From the IMG/VR virus record IMGVR_UViG_3300005532_000030, positions 1-32,412 of that record: a stretch of DNA of 32,412 bases; one strand, written 5' to 3'. The first letter of the stretch is position 1. Each line of letters opens with the position of its first letter. Positions 14,480 through 20,880 of the stretch are shown piece after piece. The notes below the pieces were generated by a model, which had not been told where the DNA came from, did not search any database, and was given only the letters and a program-made list of their open reading frames with translations. Source of the stretch: a virus. Made by a program: the position numbers and the translations under genes.

Positions 14480-14877
14480 GCCCCACACGGCACTCGAAGC
14501 GCGCTTCTGATCCCTTCGGGCGGGTAACCCGGAGGGCTCCAAGACCCCACTCGTTCGCGAGCGGGTAGCAAGACCAGCAAGGCCAGCCACAACTCAGGCT
14601 GGGGAGGGAGATCGGCGCAGGGGTGCGCCGATCAGCCTGACGGACGTGTACCGGGCGAGCAGAGGGCTACTGCAACACCGGCACCACCTGTCAGGGCCGC
14701 GCAAGGGCGGCGAGTACATGTGTCGAAGCGGAACGGGGATCGAGCCCGTCGACCGCTGCATGGCGTTAGGCCATGCCGGAGGGCAGAAGTAGGCAGTCCG
14801 ACCGGCGCGCGTCACCATGCGCGCGCGTAAGTCGACCGGACGCCTACTGGTGCCCTCTGTCGCTCACTGCGACTCCT
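14480..14877 (+). ncRNA. Hairpin-rich non-coding RNA candidate
   Basis: No credible gene is present, but at least five strong hairpins follow one another: 14512-14536 (9 bp), 14546-14565 (CTCG-TTCG-CGAG core), 14583-14602 (CCAGCC / GGCTGG), 14610-14633 (GATCGGCGCA / TGCGCCGATC, 10 bp perfect) and 14758-14776 (GCATGGC / GCCATGC). A sixth, GC-repeat hairpin lies near 14797. A strong terminator directly follows. Such density with no frame suggests a structured RNA of roughly 400 nt. No known family is assigned. Confidence 0.5.
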
Positions 14878-14927
14878 GCCCCTGCGCGGCTCGGACTTAC
14901 CCACCCGAACCGTGCAGGGGCTTTTTT
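14878..14927 (+). terminator. Strong intrinsic terminator
   Basis: GCCCCTGCGCGG pairs with CCGTGCAGGGGC (12 bp with one G-U) and is followed at once by six T residues. It ends the transcript of the non-coding region. This is the best intrinsic terminator in the window. Confidence 0.85.
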
Positions 14928-14947
14928 CGTTCCTGCACATCATGTCA

Positions 14948-14963
14948 TCCCGCCAGAGAGGAG
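14948..14963 (+). repeat. Start-associated sequence, copy 8
   Basis: TCCCGCCAGAGAGGAG, identical to copies 1 and 7, lies 11 bases before the ATG at 14975, immediately after the terminator. Confidence 0.7.
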
Positions 14964-14974
14964 TCGCACACACA

Positions 14975-15532
14975 ATGACGTACCAGCAGCACATCGAGCA
15001 GCTCGCGAGGCAGCTCGGAGCGCACATCAAGTACGAGGAGAACGAGTACGGAGGCGCGCTCACGGGCAGCTCGAACACACAGACAGGCGTCCTGACGCTG
15101 TCCCCCTGGACGGAGAAGTTCGACGCGATGCAGTACTGGATCGCCCTGCACGAACTTGGCCACCTCGCGCACAACCACATCGGCTCGGCGCTCCTCGCGT
15201 TCACCGGACGGAAGGAGCAGATCACACGCCAGGAGGCGGAAGCGTGGACATGGGCGCTCGACCATTCCGCCTTCCCGCTCAGATCGGACGGACGGGTGGC
15301 CATGGCGTACAGCATGACGTCATACGCACAGACGGCTGGGTGGCCCGACGACGACGTGAACGTGCAGCGAGTTGCCGCCGCAGCAGGGCGGGACATCGAC
15401 TGGCAGCTCGCGTACGACGCGGCCCGCATCGAGCCGCCGGGGCGGCCCTCGCAGCGTCAGGTCACGGCGCTCTGGCACCGCGCGTACGACGAGGCTCAGC
15501 AGGCCGCAGAGGGGTTGAAGCGGGCCGCCTAG
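14975..15532 (+). CDS. ImmA/IrrE-like zinc metalloprotease
   Basis: This 185-residue protein has a zinc-protease signature: ALHELGHLAHNH, with HExxH at residues 59-63, and a downstream EAEAWTWALDH that supplies the third ligand glutamate. ImmA/IrrE enzymes cleave repressors or stress regulators, and phage ImmA-like enzymes often act on an immunity repressor. No repressor gene is next to it. The first ATG follows start-associated sequence copy 8. It ends four bases inside the opposing 71-residue gene. Confidence 0.75.
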   Translation: MTYQQHIEQLARQLGAHIKYEENEYGGALTGSSNTQTGVLTLSPWTEKFDAMQYWIALHELGHLAHNHIGSALLAFTGRKEQITRQEAEAWTWALDHSAFPLRSDGRVAMAYSMTSYAQTAGWPDDDVNVQRVAAAAGRDIDWQLAYDAARIEPPGRPSQRQVTALWHRAYDEAQQAAEGLKRAA

Positions 15533-15744
15533 AGACGGACCCGTTTCTCTCCACGACGCTCTGGCCTAGCCTGCACCGGCTTGAGCTTGTACTCCTTCAC
15601 GAGCCGAGCGACCTCCTCGTCGGTGAGGTCGCCCCGCATGTCGACGCGCTCGTCGTCGTAGAACATCACGCGCACACGAGCGCCTGTCTGGGGCGCGATC
15701 TGCTCCCCGGACTTGTCACTCCACAGGACGGTTCCACGAGCCAT
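15529..15744 (-). CDS. Small protein of unknown function on the opposite strand
   Basis: This 71-residue protein is the only minus-strand gene among the accessory genes. It starts MARGTVLWSDKSGEQIAPQT, with a beta-rich first half (ARVRVMFYDDERVDM) and a helix GDLTDEEVARLVKEYKLKP. The start follows GGAGG by seven bases. It faces the hydrolase gene across a 68-base divergent region with a CTGTACAG operator, so it may be a regulator. Confidence 0.65.
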   Translation of the reverse strand: MARGTVLWSDKSGEQIAPQTGARVRVMFYDDERVDMRGDLTDEEVARLVKEYKLKPVQARPERRGEKRVRL

Positions 15745-15758
15745 AGCAGTACCTCCAG

Positions 15759-15788
15759 TTGGGACTGTACAGCTCCGAGAATAGCACA
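15759..15788. promoter_or_regulatory. Divergent control region with CTGTACAG operator
   Basis: The perfect palindrome CTGTACAG (15765-15772) lies between the divergent genes at 15744 and 15813. For the rightward gene TTGGGA (15759) and TAGCAC are 17 bases apart, a weak promoter with the operator in the spacer, as at 9681. A repressor here would control both genes. Confidence 0.5.
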
Positions 15789-15812
15789 CATCCACCGAAA
15801 GGAGTAGGCCGT

Positions 15813-16328
15813 ATGGCCCATCAGTACACGCCGCCGGACAAGGGCGACCTCCTGCTGCTGGCAGGGGCGCTGGCCCGCGTCGCACACAGCGGCCAGGTCA
15901 GGAGCGGCGGCGAGCCGTACATCGCGCACGCCTCCCGTGTGAGCGCGTCCGCGTTCGAGAGCGACGCGAGGGGCAACTACACGGGCGCGATCCTCGGGTA
16001 CCTGCACGACGTCGTCGAGGACACGGTCGTCACCCTGCGCGGGCTGCGCGAGCTGTTCCCGCAGGAGATCGTCGACGGGGTCGCACTTCTGACCCGCGGT
16101 GAGGACGAGCTGTACACGCACTTCATTCATCGCCTGATCCGGTTCGGGTCGGACGACGTCCTGACGGTCAAGCTCGCGGACCTCGCAGACAACCTGCGCG
16201 ACCTGGATCAGTCGAGCTTCTCCCTGGAGAAGCGGGCAGTACTCCGGGAACGCTGGACGGTCACGCTGGAGAAGATCCTCGCGGAGCAGGATCGGCGGGG
16301 CACGGACATCTTGCCTCACGCGGCCTAG
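15813..16328 (+). CDS. SpoT/MESH1-like (p)ppGpp hydrolase (HD domain)
   Basis: This 171-residue protein matches the hydrolase domain of SpoT and MESH1, which degrade the alarmone (p)ppGpp. Landmarks occur in order: AHSGQVRSGGEPYIAH (residues 24-39), YLHDVVEDT with the HD pair at 65-66 and ED at 69-70, FPQEIVDGVALLT (82-94) and VKLADLADNL (119-128). All expected metal residues appear present, and no synthetase domain follows. ATG at 15813 is after GGAG; an earlier frame start reads through the operator and is rejected. A phage hydrolase could blunt host stringent response or (p)ppGpp-based defence. Confidence 0.85.
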   Translation: MAHQYTPPDKGDLLLLAGALARVAHSGQVRSGGEPYIAHASRVSASAFESDARGNYTGAILGYLHDVVEDTVVTLRGLRELFPQEIVDGVALLTRGEDELYTHFIHRLIRFGSDDVLTVKLADLADNLRDLDQSSFSLEKRAVLRERWTVTLEKILAEQDRRGTDILPHAA

Positions 16329-16372
16329 TGCCGCACTGCGGCGGTTGGGTAGCCGTCGCGAAACCCTGCAAA

Positions 16373-16388
16373 TTCCCGCCAGAAAGGA
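16373..16388 (+). repeat. Start-associated sequence, copy 9
   Basis: TTCCCGCCAGAAAGGA lies five bases before the GTG at 16394, a slightly diverged copy. Confidence 0.6.
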
Positions 16389-16393
16389 CATCT

Positions 16394-16603
16394 GTGCAAC
16401 AGAGGGCACGCGGCAAACGCCGCACTGGGTACCTGTATTCCGACTCCACTCCCCGCATCCCGAAGCCGAAGCTCGACCCCGGCCATGTCACCCCGTCGAA
16501 GGACCCCGGCACGGTCAAGGCTCAGCTCCTCGGCAAGCTCGGCCCGCGCGGCTACCAGCGCCTGATCGGCGAGCTGCGCGAAATCAGTGAGAAAGCTGCC
16601 TGA
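16394..16603 (+). CDS. Small basic protein, unknown function
   Basis: I do not recognise this 69-residue protein. It begins with a basic segment (VQQRARGKRRTGYLYSD), has a Pro/Lys-rich middle and ends in a helix (GPRGYQRLIGELREISEKAA). Its GTG start is in start-associated sequence copy 9. A UUCG-tetraloop hairpin overlaps its stop codon. Confidence 0.6.
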   Translation: MQQRARGKRRTGYLYSDSTPRIPKPKLDPGHVTPSKDPGTVKAQLLGKLGPRGYQRLIGELREISEKAA

Positions 16604-16659
16604 CGGTTCGCCGTCAGAGCGCCCCGACCGTCCGCTACGCAGCCGCTGCGACGGGGCGC
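16600..16659 (+). terminator. UUCG-tetraloop hairpin plus GC hairpin
   Basis: CTGACGG-TTCG-CCGTCAG (16600-16617) is a very stable tetraloop hairpin overlapping the stop codon. GCGCCCCG / CGGGGCGC (16619-16659) follows around a longer loop. No U-run follows, so this may be a Rho-dependent or RNA-stability element. Confidence 0.5.
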
Positions 16660-16720
16660 GGTATGGCTCCCATCTCGCCCGCACTAGACGCCTGGACCCG
16701 CTGTAGTCGGAGAGGCTGAC

Positions 16721-16999
16721 GTGTTGGCGCGGGAGTCCGCGGCTGCATCCTTCTCAAACGCTCTAAAGGAGGCCATGCTGAAGGACAGCGCCCGCATCGC
16801 TGCGCAGAAGATGCCGAATCAGGCGAAGATGACTGTGCAGAGGGTGCGGGCCAAAACCGGCTGGGACGAGAAGGTTCTCCACGTCCCCGCCGACATCGCG
16901 GTGATGGTCGTGTCAATCACGTCCGTCTCCGGACTGGGCGTGCTTGCCGCCCTCACGCTCGTCGCCCTCATCCTGCTCGCGGCGGTGGTGTTCCAGTGA
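16721..16999 (+). CDS. Membrane-anchored protein, unknown function
   Basis: This 92-residue protein has a charged helical first half (AQKMPNQAKMTVQRVRAKTG) and a C-terminal membrane segment of about 20 residues (VSGLGVLAALTLVALILLAA). It starts with GTG five bases after CGGAGAGG. The ATG at 16775 is an alternative but has GGAGG only two bases upstream. Its stop overlaps the next GTG. Confidence 0.6.
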   Translation: MLARESAAASFSNALKEAMLKDSARIAAQKMPNQAKMTVQRVRAKTGWDEKVLHVPADIAVMVVSITSVSGLGVLAALTLVALILLAAVVFQ

Positions 17000-17292
17000 T
17001 CCGCCGCCGTGATGCACCGCGAGGCGACGACCTCGACCTGTGGTGGGAGGTCGGCACGATCCACACCGGGCACGTCGGTGCGAACCAGCAGACGCCGGTA
17101 CTCGACCGCACGGACGAGGACGACCTGCGCGACGAGCTGCGTGACCGCGACTCGCGCCGGATCCGTCCCGGCTTCTACGCAGGGCTCGACTACGCCATCC
17201 CACGCGAGGACGAAGAGGAGGTGGTCGACGATGGCGAAGCAGCCGGAAGGTCCGATCTCCCAGACATCTTCGACCCAGCGCTCGCTGACTGA
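16996..17292 (+). CDS. Acidic protein, unknown function
   Basis: This 98-residue protein is rich in aspartate and arginine (DDLDLWWEVGTIHTG, RTDEDDLRDELRDRDSRR, EDEEEVVDDGE). It contains no recognised motif. The GTGA overlap couples it to the membrane protein. Its last 62 bases also encode the start of the next gene in another frame. Confidence 0.55.
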   Translation: MIRRRDAPRGDDLDLWWEVGTIHTGHVGANQQTPVLDRTDEDDLRDELRDRDSRRIRPGFYAGLDYAIPREDEEEVVDDGEAAGRSDLPDIFDPALAD

Positions 17293-17386
17293 GCGTGTCG
17301 AGGAACTGGAGCGCCGTACGGACGCACTCGCTACGGCGCTCCTCACAGTGACCCAGTTGGTACTCGACCCGCCAGAGGAGGCCTGA
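17231..17386 (+). CDS. Short coiled-coil protein
   Basis: This 51-residue protein has a Ser/Thr/Gln-rich start followed by a heptad-like coil (LTERVEELERRTDALATALL). ATG nine bases after GAGGAGG supports it even though it overlaps the preceding gene by 62 bases out of frame. Its end carries start-associated sequence copy 10. Confidence 0.55.
   Translation: MAKQPEGPISQTSSTQRSLTERVEELERRTDALATALLTVTQLVLDPPEEA
17367..17380 (+). repeat. Start-associated sequence, copy 10
   Basis: ACCCGCCAGAGGAG lies six bases before the TTG at 17387 and inside the coiled-coil gene. Confidence 0.55.
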
Positions 17387-17458
17387 TTGGCTGTCTTCGT
17401 ATGTCTGCTGCTCGCCGTTATCGCTCTCGCAGCGCTCGCTGCCGCGGTAGGGGCGTGA
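17387..17458 (+). CDS. 23-residue membrane peptide
   Basis: TTG opens a frame that is almost entirely hydrophobic (AVFVCLLLAVIALAALAAAV). Single-pass peptides of this size are common in phages. Ribosome site and overlap with the next GTG (GTGA) support translation. Confidence 0.5.
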   Translation: MAVFVCLLLAVIALAALAAAVGA

Positions 17459-17598
17459 ACCTCAGTCAGGAAGAGCTGGAGCGGATCATCGAGTGGGGTC
17501 GTCGGGTGTTCGTGCGGACGTCTGAGCCGTGGAGCATCGTCGACGACGACCTGTTCGAGAAGCTCCAGCGCGCGCTGAGATCAGTACAGACGCGCTAA
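17455..17598 (+). CDS. Small helical protein, unknown function
   Basis: This 47-residue protein (VNLSQEELERIIEWGRRVFV, then SIVDDDLFEKLQRALRSV) is helical and acidic. It starts with GTG overlapping the stop of the membrane peptide. No motif is recognised. It is the last gene of the accessory block. Confidence 0.55.
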   Translation: MNLSQEELERIIEWGRRVFVRTSEPWSIVDDDLFEKLQRALRSVQTR

Positions 17599-17823
17599 CA
17601 GGGCCAGTCTGTACACGAGCCTAGGGCTCATCAGTACCCCTAGTACTACTAGCTAAGGAGAGCCCGGCCTTGATCGGGCAGCGCCGCTTGGCCCTCGCGG
17701 GCCGCGGCGCAGGGCCCTCAAGTCATCGAGCCGGGGCATGTCCGGGGTCGATCTTCCGGCCGCGCCCCGGCTCGTGACACAAATCGACCATCTCACGCCC
17801 GTATTTATGGAAAGGAGATTACG
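17599..17823 (+). promoter_or_regulatory. Structured leader before the replication block
   Basis: No gene is present. GAGCC-TAG-GGCTC (17617-17629) is a small palindrome in an AGTAC/CTAGTACTACTAG-rich stretch that may be an operator. A 10-bp perfect stem, GAGCCGGGGC (17728-17737) with GCCCCGGCTC (17764-17773), forms a large hairpin 50 bases before the CTG start at 17824. It could attenuate or stabilise the downstream transcript. I see no clear promoter. Confidence 0.5.
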
Positions 17824-18162
17824 CTGACCGATCACTCGGTCGAGGATCTGTACCGCGACATTCGCGCAGACCTCGTCCGCCCCGGCGCACAGACCGCGGA
17901 AGACGCGCTCCACGACGCCTTTGTAGAGCTACTCGAAGGACGCATCGGACCGGAAGACCTTCGCCGCCGCACCCGGCGGCACACTGACCAGCGCTTTCAG
18001 CGCGTCCGTCGGGAGCGCAAGCGGGTTGACCGTCTCATGACGGACTCCCGCCTGCGCAGCGATGACCCGCCCACCGGATCAGACGTCTGGACTAACGGTC
18101 CTGGCGCTGGCGAGGTTGGTGGCTTCCCGTGGAACCCGCTCGGGGAGCGGACTTGGTCGTAG
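17824..18162 (+). CDS. Sigma-factor region 2-like protein, CTG start
   Basis: This 112-residue protein resembles region 2 of sigma factors, which binds core RNA polymerase and the -10 element: DLYRDIRADLV, then AEDALHDAFVELLEG, the pattern of ECF sigma region 2. It ends in a Gly/Pro-rich tail and lacks region 4, which the next gene supplies. No ATG/GTG/TTG is in frame near the ribosome site; CTG lies six bases after AAAGGAG. It overlaps the following gene. The start is inferred, and the sigma call rests on pattern similarity. Confidence 0.6.
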   Translation: MTDHSVEDLYRDIRADLVRPGAQTAEDALHDAFVELLEGRIGPEDLRRRTRRHTDQRFQRVRRERKRVDRLMTDSRLRSDDPPTGSDVWTNGPGAGEVGGFPWNPLGERTWS

Positions 18163-18362
18163 AGCCCTACCTGGGGCTCGCCGACGAGCTGTACGACTCG
18201 CTCCTGAAGCTGAACGGTGAGGAGCGGGACGCCTGGATCCTGACAGAGCTGCGCGGCCTGACTGTGCGCGAGGCTGCCGACGTTCTCGGGACGTCGTTCA
18301 AGACCATCCACCGTCGCGCCGAGGCCGCGCGCAACTACATGCAGAAGGAGCTTGCAGCCTGA
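18153..18362 (+). CDS. Sigma-factor region 4-like helix-turn-helix protein
   Basis: This 69-residue protein has the C-terminal DNA-binding helix-turn-helix of sigma factors, ELRGLTVREAADVLGTSFKT followed by a recognition helix (IHRRAEAARNYM). It should recognise -35 elements. TTG lies five bases after GGGGAG and ten bases before the stop of the region 2-like gene. It therefore forms a two-subunit sigma-like pair with that gene. A stand-alone HTH regulator is the alternative. Confidence 0.65.
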   Translation: MVVEPYLGLADELYDSLLKLNGEERDAWILTELRGLTVREAADVLGTSFKTIHRRAEAARNYMQKELAA

Positions 18363-19288
18363 CACAACTTCTGCCGTTCGACATCACGGAGATCCTCCAG
18401 ACGGAGCTGGAGCGGGAACGTCGACCGAACGACTTCCTGCTCCACGCTTCGTCGCACCTTGAAGGCTCGCTGCGTCATGCACAGCTCGACGTAGCCGGAG
18501 CCCCGAAGGTTCGCGAGGACTTCGTACGCGGGATGCCCCTCTGGATTGGCTCTCTTCTACATGAAGACATCCACCGCATCCTGCGCAAGACCGGCGTGCC
18601 GTACATGGCCGAGGTCAACATGACCCCGTGGCTCCCCGCAGGCTGGGGCGGCACCGCCGACGCGTTCTTCTGGAACCCCGATCTGAAGGCGTTCGTGCTC
18701 GCGGACTTCAAGACGTCCAAAGGCGAGTCGATGCGCTACCTGATCCGAGACGGTGCGAAGGTCGAACACATCAAGCAGGCGAGTGCGTACTGGCATGCCG
18801 CCCGCAAGATGGGCCTGCCGCTCGTGAAGAAGATCGGCGTGTACTACCTGCCAAAGAACGACACGCGGTCGAAGGACGACCTGATCGAGCCGCTGCTCAT
18901 CGACTTCGAGCCCCTCCCCGTGCGGGAACTGGCGAAGGAGATGAAGTACCGGCACGGCCGCGTGTCCGAGTACATCGACTCGCTGCCGCCGCGGCTTCAG
19001 TCGGGTGCACCGACGCAGCAGACGTACGACATGCTGCTGCCGATGTACCTGACGGATGCGCTCGAACCGGTGCAGGAGCGTCAGCAGAAGGTGTACTGGG
19101 ATCGGAACACCGACGTCTGGGAGCTGAAGCTCGTTCCGCACTGGTCAACGATGTTCTGCCCGTTCCCGCGGGAGCTGTGTGACTGCGGTTCGCAGGGTAC
19201 GACGAAGATCGGCTTCTACGACATCGACGGCACGTACTACGCCAGGACCGGCTACGAGGACATCGAGCCGCTGGTATCGCCGTCGTAA
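18359..19288 (+). CDS. PD-(D/E)XK exonuclease, Cas4/RecB-like, CTG start
   Basis: This 309-residue nuclease probably resects DNA ends for the adjacent annealing protein. It shows the family order: LLHEDIH (His near 68), GTADAFF (Asp101), LADFKTS (Asp116, Lys118) and QASAYWHA (Gln140). The C-terminus has FCPFPRELCDCG, a CxnCxC cluster like the iron-sulphur ligands of Cas4, although the usual N-terminal cysteine is not seen. The CTG start lies eight bases after AAGGAG and overlaps the preceding TGA (CTGA). The first conventional start would remove the N-terminal quarter. Confidence 0.8.
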   Translation: MTQLLPFDITEILQTELERERRPNDFLLHASSHLEGSLRHAQLDVAGAPKVREDFVRGMPLWIGSLLHEDIHRILRKTGVPYMAEVNMTPWLPAGWGGTADAFFWNPDLKAFVLADFKTSKGESMRYLIRDGAKVEHIKQASAYWHAARKMGLPLVKKIGVYYLPKNDTRSKDDLIEPLLIDFEPLPVRELAKEMKYRHGRVSEYIDSLPPRLQSGAPTQQTYDMLLPMYLTDALEPVQERQQKVYWDRNTDVWELKLVPHWSTMFCPFPRELCDCGSQGTTKIGFYDIDGTYYARTGYEDIEPLVSPS

Positions 19289-19304
19289 AGCGTCGGCTGC
19301 GGCT

Positions 19305-19367
19305 GGTGTGCGCTGTGCTCTGCCGACAGCACAGATCGAGGCGCACACCCCGGCAACCCGAGCCGGG
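19305..19367 (+). ncRNA. Structured element between nuclease and annealing-protein genes
   Basis: GGTGTGCG (19305-19312) pairs with CGCACACC (19342-19349), and inside it CTGTGCT pairs with AGCACAG, giving a 15-bp hairpin with a 7-nt asymmetric bulge. A second stem, CCCGGC / GCCGGG, follows at 19349-19367. The remaining sequence to 19516 has weaker stems and no gene. This may be a leader sensor or small RNA ending at the terminator at 19517. Confidence 0.5.
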
Positions 19368-19516
19368 CGCGAATCGGTACGGAAGGGGGAGTCACTCGTC
19401 AGCTCCGGCGCAGTGCCGCTCGCCGGGCTAACACGGTCAAGAGCGGATAGACGTCCCTGCTTAGGTGAAAAAGCTGACCAAGTCCCGGCTTCCGCGGGCA
19501 CAACTTGTCTACCTCT

Positions 19517-19541
19517 GGCCCCGCCACAAGCGGGGCCTTTT
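19517..19541 (+). terminator. Intrinsic terminator or attenuator
   Basis: GGCCCCGC-CACAA-GCGGGGCC is followed by TTTT. It lies only 20 bases before the annealing-protein start, so it may act as an attenuator whose read-through sets expression of the recombination and replication genes. Confidence 0.75.
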
Positions 19542-19560
19542 CTCGTTCTAGGAGGTTTCT

Positions 19561-20238
19561 CTGGCATTCACCGCGGCGCAGCTTGACCGCCTGACACAGC
19601 CGATTGATCCGAAGCGGGTCAAGTCGCGCTCGCAGAGCGGGCAGAGCTTGTCCTACATCGAAGCGCACGACGCGATCCGGACCGCGAACGAGGTGTTCGG
19701 TATCGGCGGGTGGGGCTACGAGGTTGTAGAGCTGACGCACCTCGGCACCGAGCCTGCAAAGAGTCGCTCGTCCGGCAAGGAGGGGTTCCGTGTCGGGTAC
19801 CGCGCTGTCGTGCGCGTGACGGTTTACGGTACGCAGCCTAATCTGAACCAGACGCCTGCGAGCCCGAGTCGTCCGCCGGTCACGTACAGCGACGTCGGGT
19901 TCGGCGACAGCGTCGACTACTCCGGCTCGACCATCAGTGTGCACGAGCTGGCGATGAAGGAGGCCGTCAGCGACGGCGTCAAACGCGCGCTGAAGAACCT
20001 CGGCGACCAGTTCGGGCTCGGCCTGTACGACGCTGAGCGTCGCGCTGATGTCGAGCGCCGCCGCGGTCTGAACACGGAGGCCGGTATCAAGCGCGAGGTC
20101 TGGAAGATCGCGCGCGAGCGCACCGGTAAGGACAAGCCGACTGCGGCCGAGGTGGCGAAGACGTTCGGACGTAAGGCTGGCGAGCTGGCGGACGTGACCG
20201 TGCTGCGTGAGATCCTGGAGCAGGAGGGCGCGCTCTAA
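19561..20238 (+). CDS. Rad52-type single-strand annealing protein, CTG start
   Basis: This 225-residue protein anneals complementary single strands during recombination. It shows Rad52-family landmarks: LSYIEAHDAIRTANEVFG, then GGWGYEVVEL, and near the middle the signature HELAMKEAVSDGVKRALKNL followed by GDQFGLGLYD. An in-frame TAG lies just upstream at 19549, and GGAGG sits five bases before CTG. The first conventional start (TTG at 19648) would delete the conserved N-terminus. The nuclease gene upstream makes a nuclease-annealase pair, analogous to lambda Exo-Beta or RecE-RecT. Confidence 0.85.
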   Translation: MAFTAAQLDRLTQPIDPKRVKSRSQSGQSLSYIEAHDAIRTANEVFGIGGWGYEVVELTHLGTEPAKSRSSGKEGFRVGYRAVVRVTVYGTQPNLNQTPASPSRPPVTYSDVGFGDSVDYSGSTISVHELAMKEAVSDGVKRALKNLGDQFGLGLYDAERRADVERRRGLNTEAGIKREVWKIARERTGKDKPTAAEVAKTFGRKAGELADVTVLREILEQEGAL

Positions 20239-20239
20239 G

Positions 20240-20515
20240 GTGCTGCACGCGCTCGCCCACTTCTTCCTGCACTACACGGGGTCGGACAACGTGTCCGGCC
20301 CCTGGTACGGGTTCTTCTCCGGGTTCGGTTCCGATCTCGGTGAGGTCACCCTGCTCGCAGGTCTGATCACTATCGCGCGTCACCGCAATTGTCACGTGAA
20401 GGGCTGCTGGCGACTCGGGCACGCGGACCCGGAGCACGGACACCCGGCCTGTCGACGACATCACTCTCGATCCCACCTCGTGGGCGGAAAGGTGCAGTCA
20501 TCAACAACAAGCTGA
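20240..20515 (+). CDS. Small Cys/His-containing phage protein
   Basis: This 91-residue protein has an N-terminal hydrophobic region (WYGFFSGFGSDLGEVTLLAG), then HRNCHVKGCWRLGHADPEHGH and CRRHHSR. It resembles a common actinophage family with conserved Cys and His residues near a membrane-like N-terminus. Function is unknown; zinc binding is possible. GTG at 20240 follows the annealing protein's stop by one base. Confidence 0.6.
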   Translation: MLHALAHFFLHYTGSDNVSGPWYGFFSGFGSDLGEVTLLAGLITIARHRNCHVKGCWRLGHADPEHGHPACRRHHSRSHLVGGKVQSSTTS

Positions 20516-20880
20516 TCCAGCGCTTCGCGGCGCTCTACGCAGGACTGACGTTGATCGTCGGCCTCGCGGGCTTCGCGGCGTACAAGGCGTACACGATCCC
20601 GTCCGTTCCGCAGCCTAAGACGGTCGTGCACAAGCAAGACCTCGGCAACTCGAACGTCGTCGAGATCGCAGAGCAGACTGTCGAAAGTCAGGCGACTCAG
20701 GCGGGCGTGGTCGTTCGCAAGATGACCGCGGCCGACGTACATACGACGCCGACGGGTGCAACGGTCGATCTCGTCGTGGACGCAGTCGACCCGATCTCAG
20801 GGCAGGCGCAGCGGCTCAAGCTCCGCGTGACCCTGACGAAGGGCCTGTACTCCGTCTCGAATGTCGTCCGCACCGGGTAG
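20500..20880 (+). CDS. Membrane-anchored protein, ATC start
   Basis: This 126-residue protein has one N-terminal membrane segment (ALYAGLTLIVGLAGFAAYKA) followed by an exported-looking, Val/Thr-rich domain, so it is probably anchored with its C-terminal part outside the cytoplasm. The real function is unknown. GGAAAGG lies seven bases before ATC at 20500; an earlier in-frame ATG at 20389 runs through the preceding gene. GTC at 20497 is an alternative. It overlaps the polymerase gene at TAGTG. Confidence 0.6.
   Translation: MNNKLIQRFAALYAGLTLIVGLAGFAAYKAYTIPSVPQPKTVVHKQDLGNSNVVEIAEQTVESQATQAGVVVRKMTAADVHTTPTGATVDLVVDAVDPISGQAQRLKLRVTLTKGLYSVSNVVRTG

Noticed and set aside
14712-14800. A tRNA on the minus strand in the hairpin-rich region
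   Set aside because: A T-arm-like hairpin (ACGGG / CCCGT with CTCGATC) and an anticodon-arm-like hairpin exist, but the acceptor strands do not pair and U33 is missing. I treat it as part of the structured region.
14148-16328. A diaminopurine (Z-genome) pathway, suggested by MazG-like, HD and purine diphosphohydrolase proteins
   Set aside because: The HD protein matches (p)ppGpp hydrolases rather than DatZ, and no PurZ-like synthetase is in the window.
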